NCBI GenBank assembly: GCA_002869925.2
Contig: NEWT02000037.1
Coordinates: 241,231 to 305,230 of the forward strand
Direction: 5' to 3'
DNA: 64,000 bases
Source: Nitrospira sp. CG24A
Lineage (GTDB): Bacteria > Nitrospirota > Nitrospiria > Nitrospirales > Nitrospiraceae
This document shows positions 45,077 through 53,254 of this stretch, piece after piece. Each line of letters starts with the position of its first letter. The stretch's first letter is position 1. A program made the position numbers and the translations under genes. Under the pieces are notes generated by a model. That model was given only the letters and a program-made list of their open reading frames with translations. It had not been told where the DNA came from and did not search any database.

Positions 45077-46023
45077 CTGACCCATCGCGCACGAAGCGTC
45101 TTGCCGGCGTGGATATCGGCACGCTCACCTGCCGGTTACTGATCGCCGATCTGCAGCATGAGGGACGACTAATCGAAGTACGATCCGAGCGACGAATCCT
45201 CCGTCTGGGAGAGGGCGTCGATCAGACCAAGCAGTTGAGTGTTACTGCCATGAAACGGGTGTTGCAGTGCCTCAAGGAGTGGCGTGAACTGATCGATACT
45301 ACCCAGGTCGATGCTGTGGTGGTCGTCGCGACAAGTGCTGTGCGTGATGCAACAAACCGCGATGAATTTCTCGATCGCGTGAAGCATGAAGCAGGCTTCG
45401 AAGTCGAACTGATCTCAGGAGAAGAAGAAGCCAGGCGAACGATGCTGGGCATCCGCTCCGGCTTGCCCCAGGGTGTGACCGACGTGCTGGCCCTCGACAT
45501 CGGCGGCGGCAGCACCGAGTTCATCCTAGACCGGCCTGGCCAGAATCCGGTCGTACGATCGATCGATATCGGTGTCGTACGCCTTTGTGAACGCCTCCTC
45601 CAACACGACCCTCCGACCGACGGAGAAGTGAGCCAGGCACGCGAGTGGATCGCAAGGGAAACAAAAGCAGCAGTCGCCGGCATGGGCAGCTATCAGGCTG
45701 CCACCTTCGTCGGTACAGCCGGAACCGTTACCAGCCTAGCGGCGATGGCCCAGAAACTCCCAACCTACGAGCCAGCCAGAATTCACAACTACATACTGCA
45801 GCTCGACACCATTCAAGAACTCGAACAAACGCTCCTGAGCCGCAAGAGAACAGACCGAGCCGGTCTGCCAGGCTTAGAAAAAGGCCGCGAAGACGTCATC
45901 GCAGCCGGCGCAATCATCATTCGGACAATCATGGTGACACTGGGGATATCAGTCGTACTCGTCAGCGATTTGGGGTTACGGGAAGGGGTGGTGCTTCATC
46001 TAGCTTCCCAAGGCTATGCGTAG
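45073..46023 (+). CDS. Ppx/GppA-family phosphatase
   Basis: 316 residues, the short form (no C-terminal HD domain) of exopolyphosphatase or guanosine pentaphosphate phosphohydrolase. The ASKHA phosphate motifs are AGVDIGTLTCRLLIAD and LALDIGGGSTEFIL, with the catalytic Glu in LISGEEEARRTMLGI and a last FVGTAGTVTSLAAM. Whether polyphosphate or pppGpp is the substrate cannot be told. From about 45600 the codon choice shifts (many CCA, AAC and AGA codons), though the protein stays normal. Confidence 0.92.
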   Translation: MTDPSRTKRLAGVDIGTLTCRLLIADLQHEGRLIEVRSERRILRLGEGVDQTKQLSVTAMKRVLQCLKEWRELIDTTQVDAVVVVATSAVRDATNRDEFLDRVKHEAGFEVELISGEEEARRTMLGIRSGLPQGVTDVLALDIGGGSTEFILDRPGQNPVVRSIDIGVVRLCERLLQHDPPTDGEVSQAREWIARETKAAVAGMGSYQAATFVGTAGTVTSLAAMAQKLPTYEPARIHNYILQLDTIQELEQTLLSRKRTDRAGLPGLEKGREDVIAAGAIIIRTIMVTLGISVVLVSDLGLREGVVLHLASQGYA

Positions 46024-46156
46024 TGCCGAGGTATGAATGTGAACGTTGAATTGTTGGAGTACCTACTTGTCGGTGGGGTTGCCGCGTATCAGTTGTATGT
46101 GACGATTAGGGTTGTAAGATCACCTGTCCCCTAACCATCTCTCTCTGAGACGAACC

Positions 46157-46350
46157 TAGCCCGCATTATTCATGACAGTTCATCGCGAAATCGCGCAGTC
46201 GCGTGGCGAGACGGGCATGCGGAGCCGTGAGCTCCCGAGGCGTACTTGAACAGTACGTCGAGGGAGTAAGCGGCGAGCCTGCCAGCCGAAGGCGCGTCGC
46301 AGCAGCGAATCCGCGATTGCAGCAGAAGTGTTCATGAATAAGGCGGGCTA
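46157..46350. repeat. Long inverted-end element D
   Basis: The ends TAGCCCGCATTATTCATGA and TCATGAATAAGGCGGGCTA are complementary apart from one base. Inside are a second pair (TCGCGAAATCGCG side and CGCGATTGC side) and a hairpin CGTACT-TGAAC-AGTACG. About 194 bp in total, between the Ppx/GppA and recQ genes. Looks like a non-coding mobile or terminator element. Confidence 0.75.
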
Positions 46351-46389
46351 AGGGTCGAGAGTTGATCTTCCCATCTCGGCTCGTTCGAC

Positions 46390-48327
46390 TTGCCCACAGT
46401 GAGTCGGTCCTCTATACTCCCCTCGCGTCCATGCTCTCCAACCGTCCATCGTTTCTATGATCTCACCGTGGATGATCTGACTCGACATCTCAGCGACCAG
46501 TTCGGCTTCGAAAAGTTTCGACCTGGCCAGGAGGAGGTCGTGCGGGCCGTGTTGGCTGGGCGCGATGCGATGGCGGTCATGCCGACCGGGCAGGGTAAAT
46601 CGCTCTGCTATCAATTGCCTGCGACTCTCCTACCCGGGTTGACCCTGGTCATCTCTCCGCTCATCGCGCTCATGCAGGATCAGGTGGCAAGCTTAAAGCA
46701 GCGAAAGATCGCGGCAGCGGCGTTTCACTCAGGGCTCTCGGGCACTGAGAAGCACCGCGTGATCCAAGATCTCAATCAGAAACGGCTTCAGTTGCTCTAT
46801 CTAGCTCCGGAACGGATGCAGCATGAGGGATTTCTCCAACTCTTGCGTTCACTCTGGGTGTCGTTGTTGGTGGTCGATGAGGCGCATTGCATTTCCCAGT
46901 GGGGCCACGATTTCAGGCCGGACTATCTCAAAATTGGCCGCCTCCGTCAGGAACTCACGAACCCTCCCTGCCTGGCCTTGACTGCCACTGCCACATCCCG
47001 TGTTCAAACGGATCTGTGCAGTCGGTTGTCGCTCCGTGATCCATTCAAGCTGGTTGCAGGATTTCGTCGGGCTAACCTCGCCCTGTCTGTTCGTCTCTGC
47101 CAGTCCCGCCAGGAAAAACTGGCAGTGTTGGAGCGGCTGGTCGGTGACACGGAGAAGGGTACAATTCTGATCTATTGCGCCACCCGCCGGGCAGTGGAAG
47201 AAGCCGCCGAATGGTTGGGACAGTCTCACACGTCGGTTGGTTACTACCATGCCGGTCTCTCGGATGAAGAGCGGCAACTCGTGCACGACGATTTTCGCCG
47301 CGGGACCGTGAGGATTCTGGCGGCGACGAATGCGTTCGGTATGGGTATCGATAAATCGGATGTCCGGCTGGTGGTTCATTTCGATATTCCAGGAAGCGTG
47401 GAGGCCTATTATCAAGAAGTCGGGCGGGCGGGCCGCGACGGACGACCAGCGGCCTGCTGCTTGCTGTTTCATGAACGGGATCTGGCTACGCAGGAATATT
47501 TCATTCAGCAGGCATCACAAGATCTCGAAGGTGTCGAACGCGCCAAGCGGATGAAGACGCTTTTACAAGAAATGTTGGGCTATGTCTCGGTATCGACCTG
47601 CCGACAACTTGCGATTCTTGACTATTTTAGCGACGAAGCGGAGCGGGCTTTGGGCCCCTGTGGTCTCTGTGACCGTTGTGTCGTGCCTGCGCCGCAGCTG
47701 AGTCGAGAGGTCTCCCACGACGATGCCGCATCCACGAAGGCTATTTTGGAGACTGTGTCCTGGTGTCGAGGTCGGTTCGGTGTGAGTCGAATTGTCGACA
47801 TTCTCCGCGGAAGCCGTTCGAAAGCGATGCAGGCGTATGGCGCAGAAGAGTGCCCGACATACGGGATGTGTCGTGCACCCTCGAAAGCGTCTATGACGAG
47901 TCTTGTGAAAGGCCTGATCGACTCAGGATATCTTCAGGTCGAAGGCACGGAGTATCCCACGCTCGATGTGACAGGCAAGGGGCGGGAGATCTTGCAAGGA
48001 GTCAGCGTAGTTGCGTTGAAGCAGGCGGAAGAGCCACAGTCCAATTCATCGGCAATGGAGTCGTCCCATGGAAGGGCCTCCTCTGTTGTTGCTATCCGAG
48101 CGTCGCCGGCGGACCCACAGCTCTTTGAACGGCTCCGGCAGCTTCGCACAGAGCTTGCCGAGGAAGAGGGCGTCTCAGCCTTTTTGATTTTTCACGACAA
48201 AACATTGAAGGCCATTGCCGGCCACAAGCCCGTGACGCCCGCCGCCCTGATGGAGATTCCCGGCATCGGCCCGCTGAAGGCAGAACGATATGGCCGGCGT
48301 GTGCTGGAAGTGGTGAATGGGGAATAG
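46390..48327 (+). CDS. recQ: ATP-dependent DNA helicase RecQ
   Basis: 645 residues from the TTG at 46390; a GTG at 46468 is the likelier real start because the conserved region begins at DDLTRHLSDQFGFEKFRPGQEE. Helicase motifs are MPTGQGKSLCYQLPA, VVDEAHCISQWGHDFRPDY, TATATSRVQTD, and NAFGMGIDKSDVRLVVHFD with QEVGRAGRDG. The RQC zinc cluster is seen in STCRQLAILDYFSDE and CGLCDRC. A winged helix and a C-terminal HRDC domain (ELAEEEGVSAFLIFHDKTLK, MEIPGIGPLKAERYG) complete the classic domain set. The protein unwinds DNA in recombination and repair. Confidence 0.95.
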   Translation: MPTVSRSSILPSRPCSPTVHRFYDLTVDDLTRHLSDQFGFEKFRPGQEEVVRAVLAGRDAMAVMPTGQGKSLCYQLPATLLPGLTLVISPLIALMQDQVASLKQRKIAAAAFHSGLSGTEKHRVIQDLNQKRLQLLYLAPERMQHEGFLQLLRSLWVSLLVVDEAHCISQWGHDFRPDYLKIGRLRQELTNPPCLALTATATSRVQTDLCSRLSLRDPFKLVAGFRRANLALSVRLCQSRQEKLAVLERLVGDTEKGTILIYCATRRAVEEAAEWLGQSHTSVGYYHAGLSDEERQLVHDDFRRGTVRILAATNAFGMGIDKSDVRLVVHFDIPGSVEAYYQEVGRAGRDGRPAACCLLFHERDLATQEYFIQQASQDLEGVERAKRMKTLLQEMLGYVSVSTCRQLAILDYFSDEAERALGPCGLCDRCVVPAPQLSREVSHDDAASTKAILETVSWCRGRFGVSRIVDILRGSRSKAMQAYGAEECPTYGMCRAPSKASMTSLVKGLIDSGYLQVEGTEYPTLDVTGKGREILQGVSVVALKQAEEPQSNSSAMESSHGRASSVVAIRASPADPQLFERLRQLRTELAEEEGVSAFLIFHDKTLKAIAGHKPVTPAALMEIPGIGPLKAERYGRRVLEVVNGE

Positions 48328-48328
48328 T

Positions 48329-48360
48329 AGCTGTCAGCGATCAGCTCTCAGCCATCAGCT
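48329..48360. repeat. Repeat F1 (GCTGTCAGCGATCAGCT type)
   Basis: AGCTGTCAGCGATCAGCTCT then CAGCCATCAGCT, immediately after the recQ stop. Related copies follow at 48723-48748 and 49399-49424. Confidence 0.75.
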
Positions 48361-48382
48361 TGAAATGTTGACCAGATAACAG

Positions 48383-48742
48383 ATGCGTGATTTTAGGGAT
48401 CTTAAAGTATGGGAGAAGGCCCATCGACTAACTTTGGCAGCATACAAAGCTACTTCTACTTTCCCGCAACATGAATTATTTGGGCTCACGAGCCAGCTTA
48501 GGCGTGCTTCAGTTTCGATCCCGGCGAACATTGCCGAAGGTTGCGGCAGAAGTGGCTCACCTGAGTTGGCCCGGTTCTTGAGGATTGCATTTGGATCAGC
48601 CAGTGAACTGGAATACCATATTATTCTTTCGGCAGATCTCTGTTACTTGAGTAAATCCAACAGCGAACATCTTATTAAACAGGTAACGGAGGTGAAGCGG
48701 ATGCTTACCTCTCTTATTCAGAAGCTGACAGCTGATCGCTGA
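48383..48742 (+). CDS. Four-helix bundle protein (23S rRNA IVP family)
   Basis: 119 residues of the family first seen as a 23S rRNA intervening-sequence protein. The signature is DLKVWEKAHRLTLAAYKAT, ELFGLTSQLRRASVSIPANIAEG and RFLRIAFGSASELEYHI. Family members are small pentameric helical bundles with unproven function, related in fold to the diversity-generating-retroelement accessory Avd. The stop codon and last residues (LTADR) are encoded by repeat F2. This suggests the gene and its flanks moved together. Confidence 0.88.
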   Translation: MRDFRDLKVWEKAHRLTLAAYKATSTFPQHELFGLTSQLRRASVSIPANIAEGCGRSGSPELARFLRIAFGSASELEYHIILSADLCYLSKSNSEHLIKQVTEVKRMLTSLIQKLTADR

Positions 48743-48748
48743 CAGCTA
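48723..48748. repeat. Repeat F2 with two stop codons
   Basis: AGCTGACAGCTGATCGCTGA followed by CAGCTA. It holds the TGA of the four-helix bundle gene (48740-48742) and, on the other strand, the TAG of thrH (48746-48748). Confidence 0.8.
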
Positions 48749-49363
48749 TTTGAAATTCCCTGCCTGTGCGAAATGCGTTTTCAGTTCCTCATACGTCTTT
48801 GTCACCGGAAACTGAGGGAATTCCTTGGGGAGGTGAGCCGGCGGACAGAAGAAGAATCCCGCATGGGCTTCTCCTAGCATGGCGGTGTCGTTGTAGGCAT
48901 CGCCGGCGGCCAGGACATGAAAGTTGAGTGATTTCAGCGCTGCCACCGAGTGTTTTTTTTGATTGGGCATCCGCATGTGGTAGCTCACGATGCGGCCGGC
49001 TTCATCGATCTCCAGCTGATTGCAGAAGAGCGTCGGGAATCCTAGTTGGCGCATCAGCGGGTGAGCGAACTGGTAGAACGTATCGGATAAGATAATTGTT
49101 TGGCATCGTTCCCGGAGCCAGGCGACAAAATCCGTGGCTCCTTCCAGCGGACCCATCTGATCGATGACGCTCTGGATATCATGAATGGTGAGGTTGTGCT
49201 GATCCAGTATATTCAAGCGCCTGGTCATCAAGGCATCGTAATCCGGCATCTCGCGGGTGGTGATTTTCAATTCCTCGATGCCGGTCTTGAGCGCGACGTT
49301 GATCCAGATCTCCGGCACCAACACCCCTTCGAGATCTAAGCAGACGATGACGGGTTTTTGCAT
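48746..49363 (-). CDS. thrH: Phosphoserine phosphatase/homoserine phosphotransferase ThrH
   Basis: 205-residue HAD-superfamily enzyme. The nucleophile loop reads CLDLEGVLVPE, with Glu in the place of the second Asp, which is the hallmark of ThrH against SerB. Later motifs are ILSDTFYQFA and AAGDAYNDTAMLGEA, with the lysine in MRMPNQKKHSV. ThrH dephosphorylates phosphoserine and can pass phosphate to homoserine. Start at the ATG at 49363. The stop lies in repeat F2. Confidence 0.9.
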   Translation of the reverse strand: MQKPVIVCLDLEGVLVPEIWINVALKTGIEELKITTREMPDYDALMTRRLNILDQHNLTIHDIQSVIDQMGPLEGATDFVAWLRERCQTIILSDTFYQFAHPLMRQLGFPTLFCNQLEIDEAGRIVSYHMRMPNQKKHSVAALKSLNFHVLAAGDAYNDTAMLGEAHAGFFFCPPAHLPKEFPQFPVTKTYEELKTHFAQAGNFK

Positions 49364-49398
49364 TCGCGTTTCTCCTCTTACTCACTGTCGTACGATCT

Positions 49399-49424
49399 CG
49401 CTGATCGCTGTCAGCTATTAGCTT
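49399..49424. repeat. Repeat F3
   Basis: CGCTGATCGCTGTCAGCTAT then TAGCTT. It contains the stop (TGA on the minus strand, 49411-49413) of the YkgJ-like gene. Confidence 0.7.
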
Positions 49425-50217
49425 CTTTGCCGCGTTTCTGAAACGCCTGGCTGAGAAATCGCCACATGTTGTCGAGGACTTGGTCTAAGAGGGATGAGCC
49501 GGGCCACGTCCGTTGAGACTCACTTTCATGTCGCTCTGCCCACTCTAAGGCCATCGGGAGCGGGATGAGTCGAGGGGGAGAGCTGGTTAAGGCGCCCCAG
49601 GCCAGTCCAAGGATGGAACTCATTCGCATCGAGACCGGCAGAGGCATGACCGGGTTCTGCACCAGATTCTGACACAGTTCCGCTGGTGAGGTGACGAGGA
49701 GCTCCCGGCAAGCGGCCGGCCGTGCCTCGTATATCGAACACAGCTCGTTCTCTAAATAGGGGCAGGGGATTCTCAAGGCATAGTACGACTGATTGATCGG
49801 ATCGAGTTCTTCATCCGATACCTGCTTGGAGGCCTCCGCAACGTCGCTCATCCGATCCCACAGACCTGCTCGTGTCAGGTGATCTTTCGTGTCATGGAGG
49901 CGGTTTAGCAGGTGGGTTTGTCGATCTATCGGCAGGTGCCCCACATGCTCTCGCAACGCGAACGCTTCTGGTACAGAAAGCGGAACCAGCATGCGGCAAC
50001 AAGCAGCACAGCCCTTTCGGCAGGAGATAGATTGGCCGGTTTCGGTGGCTTGCTGGATCTCCAACTCTGCGGCCTCATCTCCCAGTCGGCGTGTGAGTGG
50101 GACGATCGCAGTAATGGGGATAAGCCCTGTCGGCACGTCGATGGCCGTGGTCAGCCGCCCGGCGGGTGTATTCAGTGCGACCTCAAATCGTTCAACCGTC
50201 ACAGTCCTGTGCCTCAT
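49411..50217 (-). CDS. YkgJ-family cysteine-cluster protein
   Basis: 268 residues. The cluster is CRKGCAACCR at about 66-75 and IPCPYLENELCSIYEARPAACR at about 150, eight or so conserved cysteines that probably bind zinc or an iron-sulfur centre (CxxCxxxCC-type family). The N-terminal 60 residues and the helical C-terminus are not recognised. The family is loosely described and its function unknown. It precedes thrH on the same strand. Confidence 0.8.
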   Translation of the reverse strand: MRHRTVTVERFEVALNTPAGRLTTAIDVPTGLIPITAIVPLTRRLGDEAAELEIQQATETGQSISCRKGCAACCRMLVPLSVPEAFALREHVGHLPIDRQTHLLNRLHDTKDHLTRAGLWDRMSDVAEASKQVSDEELDPINQSYYALRIPCPYLENELCSIYEARPAACRELLVTSPAELCQNLVQNPVMPLPVSMRMSSILGLAWGALTSSPPRLIPLPMALEWAERHESESQRTWPGSSLLDQVLDNMWRFLSQAFQKRGKEANS

Positions 50218-50321
50218 GCTGCAGTTTTGTCGGCATCATAGAGAACCGTACGAACCAGAGCAACCAGAGGTTCTTGCCCCCTCTCCCGCACATCCTCATA
50301 ATGAGGGCAAAGGAGAACAGC

Positions 50322-50684
50322 ATGGCATTGTCCGGTCATGTGGTGGGCTTGCTCAAAGAATACATGCGGGACTTGGTCGAACAGGCGAAGCAGGACGCGG
50401 CAACTCATGCCTCTTTTGGTTTTGCCACTACGCCCTATGGGTCGGATCAGGCGCTGTCCGATTTATTGGCGCTACTAGACGATCGTATCGAATCTGAAGG
50501 GATGCAAGTTGGATTGCCGGACGGGTTTCTCCATCAAATGTGGGGGCTGTGTAACGATGCCCGCACCCAGGTGGCAGAACGTGTGTGGATGGAAATCAAC
50601 AGCAGTGACCAGGCACCGTCGAAGGATACAGTTCGAGAATTGACGTATCGTGCGTTGATTGCCGTTCTCGAAACCTCAGACTAG
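50322..50684 (+). CDS. Hypothetical protein
   Basis: 120 residues from the ATG at 50322 with AAAGGAG upstream. Mostly helical, acidic, with two tryptophans (MWGLCND, VWMEINSS). An in-frame start further upstream (50166) lies inside the divergent gene and is rejected. No family recognised. The TAG stop shares its G with repeat A7. Confidence 0.7.
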   Translation: MALSGHVVGLLKEYMRDLVEQAKQDAATHASFGFATTPYGSDQALSDLLALLDDRIESEGMQVGLPDGFLHQMWGLCNDARTQVAERVWMEINSSDQAPSKDTVRELTYRALIAVLETSD

Positions 50685-50810
50685 CAGGATGCTGAAAAAA
50701 TCCGCCAGCGGCGTTCTCAGTCGCTCGTCTCCCTGCAACGTACCCCAAGGGTACGCTTCGGTCGCCGAACTCCCTGCGGCCTTGCTGGACGGACTTTTTG
50801 AGCATCCTGC
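50684..50810. repeat. Repeat element A7 at a stop codon
   Basis: GCAGGATGCTGAAAAAATCC at the left touches the preceding TAG. The centre holds GTACCCCAAGGGTAC. The right end GGACTTTTTGAGCATCCTGC closes the hairpin. It separates two convergent genes. Confidence 0.9.
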
Positions 50811-50831
50811 AGGCGATTCTGGTGCCACCAA

Positions 50832-51644
50832 TTAGAGTTTTCCTGCTACCCAATAAATCACGATACCGGCCACTTCAGTCACGACTTCCCGTGTTCGTTG
50901 TAATGAGGTATCGTTCGGCAAGACATCGAAAGGGTCGATGTTATCCCAGTTCTCTCTCGGTAGGTCCTGCGAAGCATAATCGCAGGGAGCGGGCGTCACG
51001 CGGAAGCCTTGCTTCGTGAACACCGGGACGGCGCGTGGCAGATGGCTGGCGGAACTGACAAGGAGAATCGAGGCGGGTCCGATCAGACGCTTGGTCCCGG
51101 TCGCGTTCTCATATGTGTTTCGGGCTTCGGTATCGATCCTTGTGGCGGACTCGGGAATGCCGAGGCGAACCGCCCATCGTTGCATTTCCACCGCTTCTTG
51201 GGGGCCGGTGCCGAAGATTCGGGCATCGCCTCCTGTCAGCACTAGGGTGGGGGCATAGCCTTGCTGGTAGAGATCTACACCGCAAGTGGTTCGGTTTCTG
51301 GAATAGGAAGAAGGTTCGGTGGTTGGTCGAAGCGAGCCTTTCTCTTCGATGCCACCCCCCAACACAACGATCGCATCGAAGTGATCGGACGATGTCAGCT
51401 GTGGCGGGTGATACCAAGATTCGAGTAACCCAATTAGTGGGGTAGCGACCAGTGGGCTGGATAGTGCCACAAGGAGAAGGAGAGCGGACAAGAGAAGTTT
51501 GCGCACCCACCGCAGGCGTGTCGGTGAGAACGGGAAGAGGGCCAAGACCGTTGCCATTCCAAGGAGCAGCACCACCCACGTGAGCGGGTAGAGGCCGTAC
51601 TTGACGAATTTATACAGACCGAAGAAGAATGGCGTCAGTTCCAT
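50832..51644 (-). CDS. DUF218 (YdcF/ElyC/SanA) envelope protein
   Basis: 270 residues. Two transmembrane helices in the first 70 residues are followed by a DUF218 domain: HFDAIVVLGGGIEE, LVLTGGDARIFG, EAVEMQRWAVRLGIPE and the TEARNTYENA motif, then ILLVSSASHLPRAVPVFTKQG. Members such as ElyC act in peptidoglycan and enterobacterial-common-antigen precursor metabolism. The exact reaction is not known. The 3' end lies next to repeat A7. Confidence 0.85.
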   Translation of the reverse strand: MELTPFFFGLYKFVKYGLYPLTWVVLLLGMATVLALFPFSPTRLRWVRKLLLSALLLLVALSSPLVATPLIGLLESWYHPPQLTSSDHFDAIVVLGGGIEEKGSLRPTTEPSSYSRNRTTCGVDLYQQGYAPTLVLTGGDARIFGTGPQEAVEMQRWAVRLGIPESATRIDTEARNTYENATGTKRLIGPASILLVSSASHLPRAVPVFTKQGFRVTPAPCDYASQDLPRENWDNIDPFDVLPNDTSLQRTREVVTEVAGIVIYWVAGKL

Positions 51645-51725
51645 TGGCAGACCTCAATCGAATAGGGGGCCTCGCCGACAGCATACATGGAGTGTGGCAA
51701 ATGACCAAGCAGAAGAGGTGATGTG

Positions 51726-52202
51726 ATGGCACAAGGGCGTCGTTATTGGTTGATGAAGTCAGAACCACGTGTGTTTTCGATCGAGGATCTTGCGCGGTCC
51801 CCCAAACAGACAACCTGTTGGGACGGCGTGCGGAACTATCAGGCGCGCAACTTCATGCGTGCAATGGCCGCCGGCGACCGGGTACTTTTTTATCACAGTA
51901 ACGCCGAGCCGCCTGCTGTGGTGGGAGTTGCGGAAGTCGTGCGGACCACTTATCCCGATGCGACGCAGTTCGACAAGACGAGTCACCACTATGATCCAGG
52001 TAGCGTTCCCTCCGCTCCACGGTGGGACATGGTGGACATTCAGTATCGGCAAACCTTCAAGACGAGCCTCTCGCTCGACCGACTGAGGCAGGAATCGAAA
52101 CTCAAGGGCATGGTCTTGTTGCAAAAAGGCTCCCGTCTCTCGGTCCAGCCGGTGACAGAAGCCGAATGGGCTGTAGTGCTGAAGTTAGCCGGGGCCAAGT
52201 AG
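51726..52202 (+). CDS. EVE-domain protein
   Basis: 158-residue PUA-like EVE domain: RRYWLMKSEPRVFSIEDLAR, CWDGVRNYQARNFMRAM, AGDRVLFYHSN and PAVVGVAEVVRTTYPD are all typical. The domain reads modified bases (such as methylcytosine or hydroxymethylcytosine) or modified RNA. ATG at 51726 with AAGAGGTG upstream; a GTG at 51723 is also possible. Confidence 0.9.
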   Translation: MAQGRRYWLMKSEPRVFSIEDLARSPKQTTCWDGVRNYQARNFMRAMAAGDRVLFYHSNAEPPAVVGVAEVVRTTYPDATQFDKTSHHYDPGSVPSAPRWDMVDIQYRQTFKTSLSLDRLRQESKLKGMVLLQKGSRLSVQPVTEAEWAVVLKLAGAK

Positions 52203-52275
52203 GTTGAGGCAAAACTATGTTGGTACGTGGGGAACTACACGGCTTGTAAGTTTTGGACAAGAGGAAAGCATTGTT

Positions 52276-52400
52276 GCAGGCTGCTCAAAAAGGTCGTCCA
52301 GCAAGGCCAAGGCGAGTTGAAACCGGAGGCGTACCCTTCTGGGGTACGTTGAGGATTTCAATGAGCTGAGAACGCCGCTGGCGGCATTTTTCAGCAGCCG
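52276..52400. repeat. Repeat element A8 after a minus-strand stop
   Basis: Reverse-orientation family A copy. Its CTGCTGAAAAATGCCGCC end (minus strand) begins one base after the TAA of the metallopeptidase gene. Confidence 0.87.
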
Positions 52401-52401
52401 A

Positions 52402-52650
52402 TTAGGTTTTGGCTTTGCCGTTGTCTAAGTGCCGATGCTGCCAGTCGAGCCAGGCATGGCCAAGTTCATGGGCTAGGATGTAGCGTCGCCTGGTCATGGG
52501 CAAGCGCTTACGAAGATAAATAGTTTTTGTGTCGTCGTCCCAGATACCATCAGCATTCGGGTCCCGACGGTCCATGTCGGTATCTGACAGCTGACGCACT
52601 GAGATCCGGTACCCGAAAGGGAGGATGACTCGAGAGGGCATGCGTAACAT
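52402..52650 (-). CDS. Short ImmA/IrrE-like metallopeptidase
   Basis: 82 residues from the ATG at 52650, with AGGAG eight bases upstream. The HExxH motif is in RRRYILAHELGHAWLDWQHRH, with a Trp/His-rich end. ImmA/IrrE proteases are usually longer and cleave repressors. The short size and lack of a clear third ligand make the protease activity uncertain. The stop adjoins A8. Confidence 0.6.
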   Translation of the reverse strand: MLRMPSRVILPFGYRISVRQLSDTDMDRRDPNADGIWDDDTKTIYLRKRLPMTRRRYILAHELGHAWLDWQHRHLDNGKAKT

Positions 52651-52956
52651 CAACGGTGCTCCTAATTGTGAATTAGGATAACACAAAGACCGTGTCTGCT
52701 TCACGGCAGATATGTGCAGTAAAAACAATAAGTTAAACAGTTTTTCATTATACAGTCAGGTGCCGTTGTTCGCCTGCTCTTGTCAAAATGCCTAGCCTAT
52801 TTCCAGCGGGGGCAGGTCTTAACCCGGCTCAGCGATGCCGGTATCTTATAAATGACAGAGCGACTTTCGTCGGCCATCGGCGTGCGCGACCGCACCACTT
52901 TTGGTACTGGTAATAAGATACCCATGGTTCTGCCACACATGTGAACCATCGAAGTG
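52651..52956. other. Intergenic region without recognised gene
   Basis: About 300 bases with A+T-rich beginning and no convincing frame. Nothing further seen. Confidence 0.45.
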
Positions 52957-53124
52957 TTCACCAGCCTACGCAGGAAGCCACAGCTGCCCGTTCTCCGCAG
53001 TAGACGGCTACGGAGGGTGGATACAGCTGTGGAGGAATGCGCAGCGGGTGTCCTCGGAAGCCTTGGCGAAGGAGGACCCGCTTCCAGCCTTCGTAGCCTT
53101 GTCGGCTACTACGGCGGAGTAGGC
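52957..53124. repeat. Repeat element E1
   Basis: Begins TTCACCAGCCTACGCAGGAA and ends CCAGCCTTCGTAGCCTTGTC. It matches 61941-62060 (E2) in order, with about 36 extra bases between two CAGCTG sites. Inner hairpin arms are visible around CGAAGCCTTGGCGAAGG-type sequence. It lies upstream of the saccharopine-dehydrogenase-like gene. Confidence 0.8.
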
Positions 53125-53254
53125 TCGGCGGGTTCCGCCGAATATACAAAAGGGACCACGGCTGTAAAGCCTGGGGCTCCACGAGGTACAATTATCTATT
53201 GTCTAGCCGCATCCTGCCAGGACAGGAGTATAATAATGGCACAAGAGGCCTGCC

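Noticed and set aside
48329-49424. Possible CRISPR-like array from the F repeats
   Set aside because: Only three imperfect, unevenly spaced copies with genes between them, and no cas genes nearby.
52957-53124. Possible coding region in the frames across repeat E1
   Set aside because: The frames follow the repeat, which also occurs at 61941 without a comparable frame; low-complexity products only.
53229-53234. TATAAT near the saccharopine-dehydrogenase-like start
   Set aside because: No acceptable -35 box at the right distance, and it lies too close to the start codon to be called with confidence.
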